This document shows, piece after piece, positions 50,400 to 62,270 of a DNA stretch of 64,000 nt (within the stretch, counting starts at the first letter, position 1; each line of letters opens with the position of its first letter). The notes beneath the pieces were generated by a model that saw only the letters and a program-made list of their open reading frames with translations, had not been told where the DNA came from and searched no databases. A program made the translations under genes and the position numbers. The DNA is taken from positions 1,970,001 to 2,034,000 of the forward strand of contig PUFA01000166.1 of assembly GCA_003508835.1 (NCBI GenBank). Reading direction: 5' to 3'. The stretch comes from Eonycteris spelaea. Taxonomy: Eukaryota; Chordata; Mammalia; Chiroptera; Pteropodidae.

Positions 50400-51475
50400 A
50401 AACAAACCAACACACAACAAAAAAAACCCTGAGATTTAAAAAAAAGCACAGAAACTTGAGTGCAGGAGAACAGAAAAGAAGAAAATACAGAAAGAAAACT
50501 CCAAGTGTTTTAATACACTCTCCTGCTACCCTAAAAAATAGGCAGGAACAGAGAAGTCCCTATATATCAATGGCATGGAGTAAGGAAAGGACCAATGGGA
50601 CGATTTAAAGCATTTTTTTCATAAAACCTTTGGTTTTAACTGACTTAAACACAGCAAATGGATCAGTGTTTTTGGTTCAGAGACTTTAATTCCCTAATTT
50701 TAATCCACGCCTTCATGTGCAGTAACTTCATTGATGGCATCATAGCAGCCTTCTCTCAGTTTCTGTAAATACAGCTAACTCTTGTTCACCACACATGGCT
50801 TTCATACATACCGTCCCATCTAGAACAACCTCGTCCCCATTCTCTCCATGTTTTCCAATGGCCAGCTCTTCAGTATATCTCAAGTAACATATCACTTTCT
50901 CTGGGCTCTTGCTAATTCCCCTGTTCCTCTATCACAGAAGCTATGGTCACACCAATACACACCCTCTACTGCCCCAAACTTTAGTTCCCTATCTCAACCC
51001 TTGCATTATTGCTTTCAGAGCCGGCAGAACAATTTATTTTGACTTTGTTTCTTTGTCCATTTGTTTTCTGTTTCCCTCATTAGAATATAAAACTCATGAC
51101 GACAAGAATATATCTGTCATCACCATTGTGTTTACAGTAGACATATGATTGGTATTCCACAAATATTTGACAATAAATGGATGGTCTCATGGCAAATGAG
51201 TGTAGTAGACAGAGCCGGAATTTTTATCCCCATTCCATAGGTAAGGAAATCTCAGAAGTGCTTTGATCAGGACTATAATAACTTTCCTTATTCAAATCCA
51301 AAACTGCCTTCTAGCTAGGTGACATTGTGCACTCTATGTCTAATTTGTTCACAGTTATGTCTTCTTTATTCAACAAAACTAAGTTTTCCTTCTATGTGCC
51401 AGAAACAGTTCTAGGTACTAGAAAGTGTATATGGGGCACAGGTACTGAATATAGGATCATTGTTGCTTTTCTTTT
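47205..51475. other. Intergenic AT-rich sequence with simple repeats
   Basis: It contains TG and GA tracts (48756-48830), an AAAAC tract (50369-50427), a possible antisense MIR near 48150-48250, an L2-like tail at 51080-51185 (cattagaatataaaactcatg) and a MIR-like piece at 51215-51330. No gene is recognised. Confidence 0.5.
50369..50427 (+). repeat. (AAAAC)n simple repeat
   Basis: Six or so AAAAC units with an A-rich end. It makes the Phe-rich - strand frame at 50202-50420, which is not a gene. Confidence 0.93.
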
Positions 51476-51477
51476 TA

Positions 51478-51612
51478 CTTTTTTTAAATTAAACATTTTA
51501 TTTTGAGATAATTATAGATCAGTTGTAAGAAATAATACAGAGATCCCATGACCCTTTATCCAGATTTCCCCAGTGGTAACATCTTGCATAATATTACAGG
51601 CATGGTATTGGA
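51478..51612 (-). mobile_element. Old L1 3' UTR fragment, antisense
   Basis: L1M 3' UTR wording in antisense: attttgagataattatagat, cagttgtaagaaataataca, gagatcccatgaccctttat and ggtaacatcttgcataat. Confidence 0.8.
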
Positions 51613-52454
51613 CATCAGATGTTACCAGTGGCCAAACTAAGGCAAGACTCTATTTCCTTAGCCTTAATTTCTGAATTACAAGATGCCATTTTGCTTCACT
51701 CGGCAACACAGGCTCTGACCACTAGAGGGAACTGCTCTATTAAGTTGTATTATAAATTGACCACGGGCTCTACATTCTTTGGCTGTGACTACAGAATATT
51801 ACTTTATACTAATTCTCTCAGAAGCATAATCGACCATTAATCTGATCATCTTTTCTTTCATGACTTGCAAATTATACTCTCCTACCCTCAGAGTTTTAAG
51901 GATACAAACACACCTGTTACCAGAATGAGTTTTCAGAGACCTAGTTTCCTCTTGGCAGCCTGTAAAGTAATTGTCTCCTAGCAACAAGACTGTTCTCCTA
52001 CGTAGGGTGAGGGGTAAACTGAGGCATCTTCACAGGTAATTCCATCATTAAGCAGGTCAGGTATGATTCTACTCCCCCAAAATACTCATTTCCAAAGAAC
52101 TCACTCGCTGCTAGATAACATAAAACAAACTAGGGAAGGATATTGATAGTGAGGTCAAATGGTTGCTCATGTTCTGTGCCAATTAATTCCCGAATATCAA
52201 GTACTTGCAAAGTAGGAAGAAATTTGTGGAACTGGTATTTCCAGGGAGTAAAAGAGGGCAAAATTAAATAAAATTGTTTTTGGAAAAATGAAAAATATCC
52301 AATTAGTTTCTGTGAGAATTTTGTTTGTGCTCTTAATCATATTCTGATTCAAACAATCCTTCAAAGGTTTGTCCACAACTTAGAAGAATGAACCATATCA
52401 AGGGATAGAGGGGAAGAGACTTTAAAAGATCTGCAGGTAATGGAAGGGAAACAG

Positions 52455-52865
52455 TTTTCATCTCTCCTGTTAAGTAGCAGTGGTGAGAATAAACATCCTT
52501 GCCTTTTTCCTGATCAGAAGGTGGAAAAATTCAGTCTTTCACCATGAAGTATAACGGTTAGCTGCTGGGGCTTTTTGTAGATATTCTTTTAGCAAGTTGA
52601 GAGAAAATTCCCCTCCTATATTCTCACTTTCCTAAGAATTTTTAAATCATGAATGAAAGTTGGATATTATCACATGACTTTCTTGCATCATCAGTATCAT
52701 CATGTGATTTTTCTTCTTTATCCTGTTAACATGCTCACACTGATTTTCAAATGCTGAACTAGCCTTGAAGCCTTGGAATAAACCACATTTGGTCATGGCA
52801 TAGAATTCTTTTTTATATAGCTGAATTCCATTTTTTAATATTTTTAGACAATTTTATCCTTTGCT
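52455..52865 (-). mobile_element. L1 ORF2 fragment, antisense
   Basis: It follows the antisense of the reverse-transcriptase region: agtggtgagaataaacatcc, tttcaccatgaagtataacg, tcatgaatgaaagttggata, catgtgatttttcttcttta and cttggaataaaccacatttgg. It is clearly diverged. Confidence 0.75.
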
Positions 52866-53286
52866 CATAGAAGTCTTGGAATCTCTTACTTAGAAGCAAG
52901 TAATAAAGTAGTCAAATTTCAGCTTCTAACTTCTTAAAGTAGCAGATGATGCACATTTGAAGACAATAAAACCAGATATTTTAAATTCTAATTTGCAAGA
53001 GGCAAACTAGGTTAAGGAGGGTGAAATTCCTTTGTAGTCTTCAAAGCATTAAAACTGAGAGGGCTTGAATATAGAATGCTTAGTATGAAACAGAAAGATA
53101 GAATATGTGATATAATTAAATATGCTATCCCATCAAACAAAAGAAAGCATTCCTCCCAACCAGGGAGACAGAAAAGAGAGACAGACATAGGTGCATATCC
53201 TCCTTTCCAGGATTGAGACTAGTTTGTTGCAAAATGGAAACCTCTAAGGCGTCTGAGGATCTGAGGACAGAAGAATCTGATTATAC

Positions 53287-53352
53287 AAAGAAGAAAGAAT
53301 GGAAGGAAGAAAGGAAGGAAAAGAAGGAAGGAAATGAAAAAAGAGAGAGAGA

Positions 53353-53384
<32 letters not shown>
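53287..53384 (+). repeat. Purine (GGAA/GA)n tract
   Basis: About 98 bases, almost all purine, ending in uninterrupted GA units. It explains the Glu/Lys/Arg-rich frame at 53213-53410. Such tracts can form triplex DNA. Confidence 0.95.
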
Positions 53385-53489
53385 TTGCCATATGCCCTAA
53401 GCCGTCATAGTTTAGATTCAGGGGAATAGAAATGAAGGCATAGCATATTTAGGTAGACAGCCTTAGAATTCCTGACTCCTCTTGGTTGG

Positions 53490-53864
53490 CTCCTATCCAG
53501 CAGTTCCTTCATGCTGCAGAAAGGATAGAAAGCTGAGAAAGATGGGGACCAGGATAAAGAGGGCACAAAGTCCATAGACCTGAAGATCGGACGGCATGGC
53601 TACAACCAAGGACACCAGCAGCAGTGCTGGCACACGTCAGAAGGATAAGTGGAAACTGGCAGTGCAGAGAAGGAGCTGGCGCTGGCGGAATGAGATGCTC
53701 ATGTGGAGGCCAAACAGGCCAGAGCCCATCTCTTCCCACATGCTACCATATAAGCTTCCCCTGGTGCCCAGAGTTATCATAAGGGAAAGAGTAGTAACAA
53801 AGCAGAGGAGGAGAACATCAAGGACAACAGCAAGGACTAAGAGAACAAGGTAGAACCCTTGTAA
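53490..53864 (-). pseudogene. Coding-like hydrophobic segment on the - strand, possible exon of a membrane-protein pseudogene
   Basis: The region is more GC-rich than its surroundings. On the - strand one frame is open from about 53864 for about 70 codons to a TGA near 53650: a hydrophobic stretch (FYLVLLVLAVVLDVLLLCF), a loop (GTRGSLYGSMWEEMGSGLFG), then FRQRQLLLCTASFHLSF. The same frame continues after the stop with two more hydrophobic stretches (VPALLLVSLVVAM and YGLCALFILVPIFLSFLSF). This looks like a three- or four-pass membrane protein with one nonsense codon. An acceptor-like tcttttccttacaag precedes it. I do not recognise the family, and AT-rich noise can give hydrophobic frames, though this block is not AT-rich. 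Confidence 0.35.
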
Positions 53865-53998
53865 GGAAAAGACAACCCTAACAGAGAGCTTGAATTGTGA
53901 CTCAACTAAAACAAAAGACTAAGTTCTAAACCAGAAAAAATAAGATACTTCGAAGTGACAAGATTAAAATAGTTTATACTTGCTTGATTTGTTTACTG

Positions 53999-54059
<61 letters not shown>
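53999..54059 (+). repeat. (TC)n microsatellite
   Basis: About 30 TC units with one TT interruption, opposite in strand sense to the GA tract 615 bases upstream. Confidence 0.97.
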
Positions 54060-54063
<4 letters not shown>

Positions 54064-54159
54064 AAATACGGGCTTTAGAGAGGTATAAAAAATTATGTTT
54101 ACATACATGAGGTTTAGACAGCATATACTACTTTGCTTAAACTGTGGGTCCTGGAATGG

Positions 54160-54320
54160 CCTTTGAAGGGTATCTAGTTCAATTCAAATTGTATTGAGAA
54201 GAAACAGATGGGAAAGGGAAGGAATTATCTCAGGCTCACAGAGCAAGTTCGTAACAGAGCCAGGACCAGATCCACATCTCCAAGGCACTATGACATGTGA
54301 GCATTCAAAACCAAGAGCCA
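54160..54320 (+). repeat. MIR-like fragment
   Basis: agtcaattcaaattg..., gggaaaggaaggaattatctc and cacagagcaagttcgtaaca with gagccaggaccagat resemble the right half of MIR, or an L2-related repeat. Confidence 0.45.
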
Positions 54321-55620
54321 TTTCAGCTATAGTAATTGATAGTGGAAATCAGTGGATTCTCTAGATGTTGCTGTCTCAGATTTATAAGCACACACAAACT
54401 CCTCTACCACTGGGGCAAACCAGTCATCCATCAATGACTGCATGAGGACTTTCCCTTAGTTCTTTGCTCTCACTGATATTCCCTTTGTTGGTGACTTTCA
54501 GTTTTCTGCCGTGCCAGCTGGTCATGACTGGTTTAGCATCTCTAACGAACTGTGTTTGATTTTGTCTTAAAGTCCCATGATTGCCTTTCAGAGATAAAAT
54601 AAAATTATGTTGTATCATCTGATATTTTCAGATGATCAGCATATCACTACGTTCTGTTCTGAAAATAAAAAGGATTTTAAATTCTATTGTTTGAACAGCC
54701 CAGTTCAGGGAACTATAGAGTTGTATCATAGGCTCACTTAACTTCAGAGAACTCAACTGCATAAACTCAGCCATTACCCCGAATTCCAGAATGAGAGACA
54801 GACAGACACAGAAAGACAGTAAGACACAGATACAGAGACAGAATTTCGTTTTCTCCTCTTGCCTCATTGTTAGAAATAGACTTCTTTTTATTTTGAGAAG
54901 ATTCTCAGGTTATTTTCCTCATTTCATAGACTGCTAAAAAATACAGAACCAAATGTGAATATAGCTGTTAGCCTGAATGAGGGGCTGTGTGTTAAAAGAG
55001 GAGAGTGCATTTTAAGTGTGACCTCATGCTTGATTTCATTTTACTTTTCTCTAACCATATTCCTTTACTCTGATGTCTACACCTATTTTTAAATTTTATT
55101 TTACATAATTATTTTGTAACCTAGCTTATAAAGAAAACCAAGATATTTATCAATTTATTTGCTTGTTCTCATCAACTTCAACCAAACTTTCATTCACCTA
55201 TTTTAAAATTATTTACCCAAATTACATCTACAGGCAAAATGAAGTGGAGGGAAGGCAAATAAGGGGAAAAATCCTGCTATTGATGATAAAAAACATCTTT
55301 CATATAATAATTAGTAAATCTTGCAGATGGTAAAATAGATAAAAACACAAATGTTTCAGTAGGCCATTTTTCCCTCAGTCCATGTGTATATAAACTCAAT
55401 TTAAAATTGTAACAAAACTTGAGCGAAACAAGAGATTTAACCCCTTTAAGATCTGGGTACACATCTTCTTTTAATATGTATTTCAACTTTCTTTTCATGT
55501 GGATTCACCCTGGTATAACAACCACAATAACTATTTTCAAAGTAAAATATGTAAATGTGTTACATACTCTACAAAAACAAGAACCTTAAAGAACCTAAAT
55601 AATAATACTCACTTGAAACA
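54321..55620. other. Intergenic sequence, nothing recognised
   Basis: AT-rich, with several short - strand frames that lack family features. A weak AGACAG-rich patch is at 54796-54842. Confidence 0.5.
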
Positions 55621-55626
55621 TGAATA

Positions 55627-55947
55627 CAGTTGACCCTTGAACAATGTGGGATTTAAGGCTCTGACCTCGCACAGTAGAAAATCCAGGTATAACTTCTGAC
55701 CCCACAGTCAGCCCCAGACATCACCGATTAAGCCAACTGTGGATTGAAATCAGTGTTTTCAATCCAAAGCTGGGTATTGATGGTTGGGAAATGGCAGTTA
55801 GGAATTTAAAAACACTGTTTCCCATGTGTGCTTGGTTCAATCTGTGAATGTGAAAGCTAAGGATAAAATGGGCTGTATTTATGAAAAACGAATCCGCCTA
55901 TATGTGGACTCATGCAGTTCCAACCTGTGTTGTTCAAGGGTCAACTG
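55627..55947 (+). mobile_element. Complete Tigger-type MITE with terminal inverted repeats
   Basis: Ends CAGTTGACCCTTGAACAA and TTGTTCAAGGGTCAACTG are exact reverse complements over 18 bases. TA flanks both sides (55625-55626, 55948-55949), the mariner/Tigger target duplication. The 321-bp body has no coding capacity. The terminus is that of a common mammalian Tigger-related family. Confidence 0.9.
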
Positions 55948-55949
55948 TA

Positions 55950-57295
55950 GTTGCTTGAAAACCTAGAGCAATCCCAAGCCAAATTTAAGATCAGAACTGG
56001 GAAAACCCCTTTGCTCTTATCAACTTGTAAAATAAATAGGTCCCTTCCTTTGTGTCATACACACAAATTAGGGGTTCACAAGGACAGCATTTGTACTAAG
56101 ATAAATAAGGTATTGAGAATATAAGTCAGAGATTTTAACAATCCCTCTTTTGTGACTCTTTAAAATTACAAGTTACAGTTCATAGTAGATAACAACGGAT
56201 TTGTACTTTCTTTTTAAAATGCCTATATTCTTTACCTTTTCTAATCAAGGAAGCAAATAGGTATCTTAGCAAAAGAGGTCCTGGGGAAGTTTGCAAGCAT
56301 TATTATGCTTTGTCAAGTAGGTTCAAAATAGCTTATAATATATTATCATAAAAACAGAGTGTCATCAATAGCATACTTGCTGCATGAATAATTTTAGAAC
56401 AAGTGAGACCTTTCTAGGCTTTTTTATTGTAAGCAATCATTATGCTCCAGCATAAAAACAAATACCTTCTGGGATTTTTTTTTTACAAGACACAGCTTTC
56501 TCTAGTTTATATTTCTTGGGTTCACCATGCGCTGTCTAAAAGATGAAAGAAGCCGGTCGTTCCGGCTATAGGAATTAATACCGTATGTAGCCATTGATGG
56601 TTTCTGCAGTGAACTAATGAAAAAGTTGCACATGTAATGAAATATTGGTGAGCTAGTCCTCATTACCATCATAATATTCGGCACTGAAATTTAATAACTC
56701 TTTCTGCATTTAGATGCCAGAAAGCAATTTACCATTAATTAAAAACCCACGCTGGTATTGGAGAAAAGATACTTATAACCCAGTTTCACCAAAATGAGAA
56801 ACAGAGTTATAGAGATTAGCAAAGTGGCCTGGACAGATTTTTAAAATTATTCATAATACCACAATATGTCACTGGTAAAAAATAAAAATAGGGGAGACGC
56901 CCACAACTGCTGCCACGCTCGATGTTGCCTTGTAACGGAACTGCGGCCTGGCCATTAGAGCTTCCGGTTTGCGCGGATGCTCTTAGTCTTCTTCCCTGCA
57001 TTCCTTCGGCACTAATGAAGTCGAGATTAATTTGCAATATTCGATTAAAAAAATAAAAGCTCTCTTCAACTCCTTTCGGGCAGAAACCGTTTCTTTCATT
57101 TACTCTGAATATCTCCATACTGCTCAGGCTGGGCTTCAAGAAATGTGCACGTGAAAGAATGAAGGGTTCCTGGGTTGGGCAGAGTTAAATAGGCTTCTTC
57201 AAGAATTCTCGGAGCCTTTTCCATACTGATGTACATCGCAGAGCTCCAAGAGGAAATATTATTTGCAGGTGTATGTGACCACCAAATCTCTATTT
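55950..57295. other. Intergenic sequence, nothing recognised
   Basis: Short - strand frames at 56816-57139 and 57096-57362 show no domain. A mildly GC-rich patch with several CpGs lies at 56895-57080. Confidence 0.45.
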
Positions 57296-57299
57296 CATG

Positions 57300-57780
57300 G
57301 GTGTGGTGGGCAAAATAATCACCTCCCAAAGATTCCTGTGTTCTTATCCTGGAACTTTGCATGGAAAGGGGAATTAATTTTGCAATAGATTAAGGTTTCT
57401 GATCGCTGACCTTATAATAGCAAGATTACCTTGGATTATCTAGGTGGGCCCAATATAATCAAAAAAGTTTTTAAAAGTGGAATTGGGAGAGAGAGTCCAT
57501 TTAAGAAGAAGCAGCATGAGAAACACTACTGACCTTTGCTGGCTTTGAAAAGGAAGAGGAAAAGGGACGGGCAGCCTGGAGAAGCTGGAAAAGGGAAGGA
57601 AATGGAAATGGATTCTCCCTAGGGCCTCCAGGAGGAGCATAGCTCTGCTGACACCTTGATTTTAGCCCAGTGAGATCCATTTTAGTCTTTTTATCATGGT
57701 AACAGTAAGATAATTCATGCTATATTAGGGCTCCCAAGTTTGTGGTTATATATGACAGCAGCCATAGGAAACTAATACAG
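57300..57780 (+). mobile_element. MLT1-type LTR, diverged
   Basis: MaLR order: aaataatcacctcccaaaga, tgtgttcttatcctggaact, ttggattatctaggtggg, ctgacaccttgattttagcc and aggaaactaatacag at the end. No partner LTR was seen. Confidence 0.7.
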
Positions 57781-58087
57781 TGGGACACCTATTAACATCC
57801 TACTAACACCTCCCAGACTTAGAGTTCTGTGTCGTAATTTTAGGGGAAAATGTTACTGTATTTGGAACAGGGGCCCACATCAAACTGGCAATCAATAACT
57901 ATTATAGACTGAATAATTCATTTTTATTGTGTGAAAATTGTTAGGACTTAGTCATTGGGCCTGCCAATCTGTTTGCCTGTCTAGTCCACTATCTTCCTAT
58001 TTTTCATTTTAAAATAATTCTTACCAACCATTTTGAATAATGAAGTAAAAATGTATTTACCTTAAATGATGTCATAATAAACAGTGT

Positions 58088-58245
58088 GGAATAGATTCGT
58101 GCATACAAACCACCTGGAGATTCCTCTTAAAATGCAGATCTGATTCAGTAATTCCAGAGTGAAAATTGGGGCTGTGTATTTCTAATGAGCGCCAGGTGAT
58201 GCCAATGCTGGTGATCTGTGCACCACACTTTCATCAGAAGAGAAA
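58088..58245 (+). mobile_element. MER5A-like hAT MITE
   Basis: acaaaccacctggagattcc, aaaatgcagatctgattcag, gtatttctaatgagcgccag and gtgcaccacactttcatcag follow the MER5A layout. Confidence 0.7.
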
Positions 58246-58639
58246 AAGAAGATGGTCCATGTCAGATCCTGCATGGTTCCCTGCCCTGGAAACCCTTCTG
58301 TTCTCACTGCTAGAATCAGAAGCAAATTCTCATGCTTTTAGGACCATTATTGATCTTAAGCAGAAGATATTCCAGCAATTTTATTTTCATACTTAGAGAG
58401 TCAGCTTCTAGTTAAAAGTCCATTTTAAATTATAAAATGAACATATGCTCACAAAGTTAGTAAAATAGAGGAAGAAAGAATAATTTTAATGATCCACAAT
58501 CCTAGCACACACAGACATAGCCTATTAACATTCTTATGTCTTTCTTTCAAGACTTCTTATTCTGCATAGAGTCCATTTTACATATTTGAAATCATATTGC
58601 ATGTCTCAATTTTTTTCTGACATCCTCTACTTCCACAGC

Positions 58640-61076
58640 ATGGAAGATTAAATTATTAGTCCCAATTCTTCACTCCCTTGTAATAAACTTACATATCCAC
58701 AGTAATACAATTATACACCCACACTCTTACCACTCTGATGAACAGTGTCCAATCCTTTGCTCCCTTTTAATAGCAATACACATTCACTCTCACCAGACTG
58801 GTAGGCAGAGATTACTACCCCCACACCTTGACTTTTGCTTGGCCAAGTGACAAGCTGGCCAAATGCATATTAGTGGACAGGTGTTTTTCAATGTAGGTTT
58901 TATTATTTAAGTATGGCAAGGCCAACAGATCAGGAAAGAACCATTGAGAAGAAAGCTCGTTATACTCATAAATCTCAAGAGAAGGGGCATGCCATACCAC
59001 AGGACACACAGGACAGCATCGGGGTTGGTCAGAAGGCAGAGTGAGTGAGAGGGGAAGTGTGGGTAACAACTGTACTGTGGTTTCTGTGGGAAAGAATAGG
59101 TGAGGCAGGATAAACAAGATTGGCCAGTTGGAATAATTTTAATGGGCTCTCGGTATAGGGACTGTGCCCAGTTGCCTAGTACTGGCCCAGGAGTGACTGG
59201 GTCAAGGGAATATTGGCCTGGAATATAAAGGCTTAATAAAAGAGATGATTGGGGTTATGGCCTCTGAATTGGTTTCATATGAAAGGGACACCGTCAAAGT
59301 TTTTACTGTCTCTAGGAATTAGCTAGCCCTGGGAGGGACAGTCCCTCCAGAGTCAGCAGGGCCCCACACCATCAAAGCATCAAAAATACAGAAAAAAATG
59401 CATGATTAATACAAAAAGCTGCAAGCAGAGGCTTGGAATGTGCTGATGTGGTTGGGCTTGTTTTCTTGCAATGTGGTTGTCTATGACAAGAAGAGCTCAT
59501 AACGGCCACAGCTGCAGAACAATCACAACTCAAGGCCAGGAGCTAAACCAGCTGGTGCTCAGCTAGAAGCTGAACCAAACCCAAGTCAACTCACATAAGT
59601 GAGAAATGAATGTTTATTGCTGCATGCCTCTCAGATTTTGTAGTTGTTTGTTACAAGCATTATTGTAGCATTAGCTGAATAAGACAGGAAATTATTACTA
59701 GAAATGGGATGCTATGATAATAAATCCCAAAACCTGTGTCATCACCTCTGGGACCAGGAGCAAAAACAACAAAATTGTTATGGGAGGATGGAAAAACTGT
59801 TGATCCATGTTATATAGCAATAAAACACCGCTGTAACTGTTACTTGCAGTAAACCAAAAGACAGATAAGGAGCAAGCAACTTTTAAGGCACAATGTTGAT
59901 AGAGTAAGTGGGTTGTTGCTAATTGCATTTGAAAAGGTTCTTAAGAGATGAGTTCAGGAAATAACCCATGGTTTTGTTGGCAAACAGAACTGAGGGTGAA
60001 CAAACAGAATCCAAAATCCTAGGATTTTTAGAGATAAAAATTGTATTGAGGAAATTTCTGTCCACTTGAACTAAAAGTGATCATGACTCTTTGAAATATA
60101 AAAGTAACTAGGGTCTCCTCTTCCCCAACTTTCTTCAGACAGGAAACAGGCTAAGAATGCTGCTCAGCCACCAAACTGGACGTACTCTCCAAAGCTATAT
60201 TGAGACTTGGCCAAGCGGTATTTGGGCAAAGAAGAACCTTCCAAAGAGCAGAACCAAGAGCCTGGGAAACAATTGGACTGGGGTCTGGGGAGCTACTCCC
60301 GGGGAGCAGTAATGTGATCTGATGCAAGAACATTCCCTTCCCCCAAGGTAGAGGAACCTGGCGACATTTGCCTACTAGGATTTCACAATTGCTATAAACT
60401 CGTGACTGCTATATGCTTTGCACTCCTCTGCTATTAGAAGGGGGGGTGTTTAGTGTGGTCATCTTATTCCGGTTCCACTTTAGTATGTTGGTATGGGAGG
60501 TGGGGAAGATAGCATGTCTTTTTAGGTCAAGGGTCTCTAGACCAAGAGAAATCACATCTGGAGTTGATGTAGCTCCTGTGATGCTATCATTCTAGCCTGA
60601 TGCCATCAAAGAATGAAATTTAATGTTGGGATGGGGGTGAGTATATGGGGGAGGGATGTGAATAATAGTGATGGAGACCAGACTGTGGTAGATTGAGTTA
60701 TTGGTGGCAATTCTTTATTCCCCTATAATAGAATTATACATACACATTCTTGCCACAACCTCATGGCAGGCAAAGGATATTTAACTTTAGGCTTAGCCAT
60801 GTGATTTGCTTTGGCCAATAAGACATTAGCAAACATGAAGCAAGCAGATGCCTAAAATGTGCTGTAATGAGAAGAGCTTCCCTTTAACCTAGGCTCTAAA
60901 ATAAATACAGTGCATCATACCTGAGCCTGCAACCAAATCCAGTTTACTTGAGGCAAAAAAAGAGAGCCATACCCCAGTTAACCTCTAACCTGCAAACATA
61001 CACATGAGAAATACGTTTATTATTGTATGTCACCCAGATTTAGTGCTTGTTTGTTAGGCAGTAGCAGACTAAGACA
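58640..61076 (+). mobile_element. Degenerate ERVL-MaLR-like provirus: 5' LTR, short internal part, 3' LTR
   Basis: Two related LTRs lie in the same direction. The 5' LTR is at about 58640-59686 (with an insertion) and the 3' LTR at 60684-61076. Shared blocks are gattaaattattagtcccaa / gattgagttattggtggcaa, the start of the CAATAAG-like region, gcaagcagaggcttggaatg / gcaagcagatgcctaaaatg, and the endings taagaca. The internal part (59687-60683) starts aaattattactagaaatgg, like the usual MaLR internal start (a GGTACCAGAAGTGGG type). No coding frame survives. Two independent solo LTRs of one family is the alternative. Confidence 0.55.
58876..59410 (-). mobile_element. Insertion nested in the 5' LTR, type unknown
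   Basis: Comparison with the 3' LTR shows 5' LTR sequence breaking after gcatattagtgg and resuming near aaaagctgcaagcagagg, leaving about 530 extra bases. The insert has ttttattatttaag at its left (an AATAAA on the - strand), a G/A-rich middle and a GC-rich right part, so it might be an LTR in reverse. The family was not recognised. Confidence 0.45.
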
Positions 61077-61214
61077 TGCACTTTCACCTGACATTACAAT
61101 TTTCTGATTGTGAGACAGATTTTTTTTCTAGTTTTTCTTGGTTTCTATTTTTTACTTCTTTTAATAATAATAATATATTGATGCATATATTTTTCATACT
61201 TTGGTTTATTTTTA

Positions 61215-61305
61215 TACGGTTAAAATTGGATAATAATAACTATTTCATAAGGTTGTTGCAAAGATTAAGACTTATAATACATAAAGTGCTAAGCATATTA
61301 TGTTA
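61215..61305 (-). repeat. MIR SINE fragment, antisense
   Basis: ttggataataataactattt, cataaggttgttgcaaagat and cataaagtgctaagcatatt match the antisense left half of MIR. Confidence 0.65.
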
Positions 61306-61809
61306 TATTAAAAACACTAAAAATGATTGAAGTTGAAAAAAATGATTCAAAACTCTTGACATGAAATTTAAGCTGTTTTCCAAAAGAGTTTATACTAATT
61401 TACACTGCTCATAGCAGGATATGAGTTTTAGCACACCTTTAAAAAACTGCAATTTTTTTTAAACTTTGGATATTTTGACAGGTAAGAAAAAGTATCTCAC
61501 CAGTATTTCTATAGCTTTGATTACGAAATGAAGCAGAAAATTTTTAATGGATTTTCCAATCACTTATAATTGCTCTTTTGTGGATTATCAGTTAACATGT
61601 TAGTTTCCACAAGTCCAGTCTCCCTCCGGCCTGACAGGCTTCCCTGGCGTCAAAGGCCTGACTGATTTCTGTGCTGTCGTCTGTCGTCCCATGTGGCTAC
61701 TGGGCCCTTAAAGTAGATAGTTCTTCAGGTTGATAGGATAATAGTTTGAATATACCAGGTTCAATAAAATATGTTACTAGAATTTTCACCTTAGCTTTTT
61801 AATATTTTG

Positions 61810-62231
61810 ATTTTATTATTTTATTTTTTTTATTATTTTTAATTAATTTTTTATGATGACATTGGTTAACGAATCTCAGTAAATTTCAGCTGAACATTTT
61901 AATAGTGAGGCATATATATATTTATGCTCTGTGTTCACCCACCTCCCATAGTCAAATTTTTTTTTGTCACCACATATTTGACCCCCTTTACCCGTCTACC
62001 TCTACTACCCCCATCCTCTGATAACCACTAGTCTATTGTCCATGTCCATGAGTCTCTGTTTACTTATCCTGTTCATTTGTCACTTTTAGGTTTATATCCC
62101 ACATATAAGTGATACTATGTGATTTTCAACTTTTTCATTCTGGCTATTTCGCTTAGCATGATTATCTCGAGGTCCATCCACGTTGTCACAAATGGCAGTA
62201 TTTCATCTCTTCTTATGGCTGAATAATATTT

Positions 62232-62270
<39 letters not shown>

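Noticed and set aside
53213..53410. Glu/Arg-rich 65-codon frame
   Set aside because: It lies largely over a GGAA/GA simple repeat.
61625..61665. Collagen-like Gly-X-Y stretch (GLTGFPGVKGLT)
   Set aside because: Only four triplets, no splice sites or continuation; most likely chance in a short GC-rich patch.
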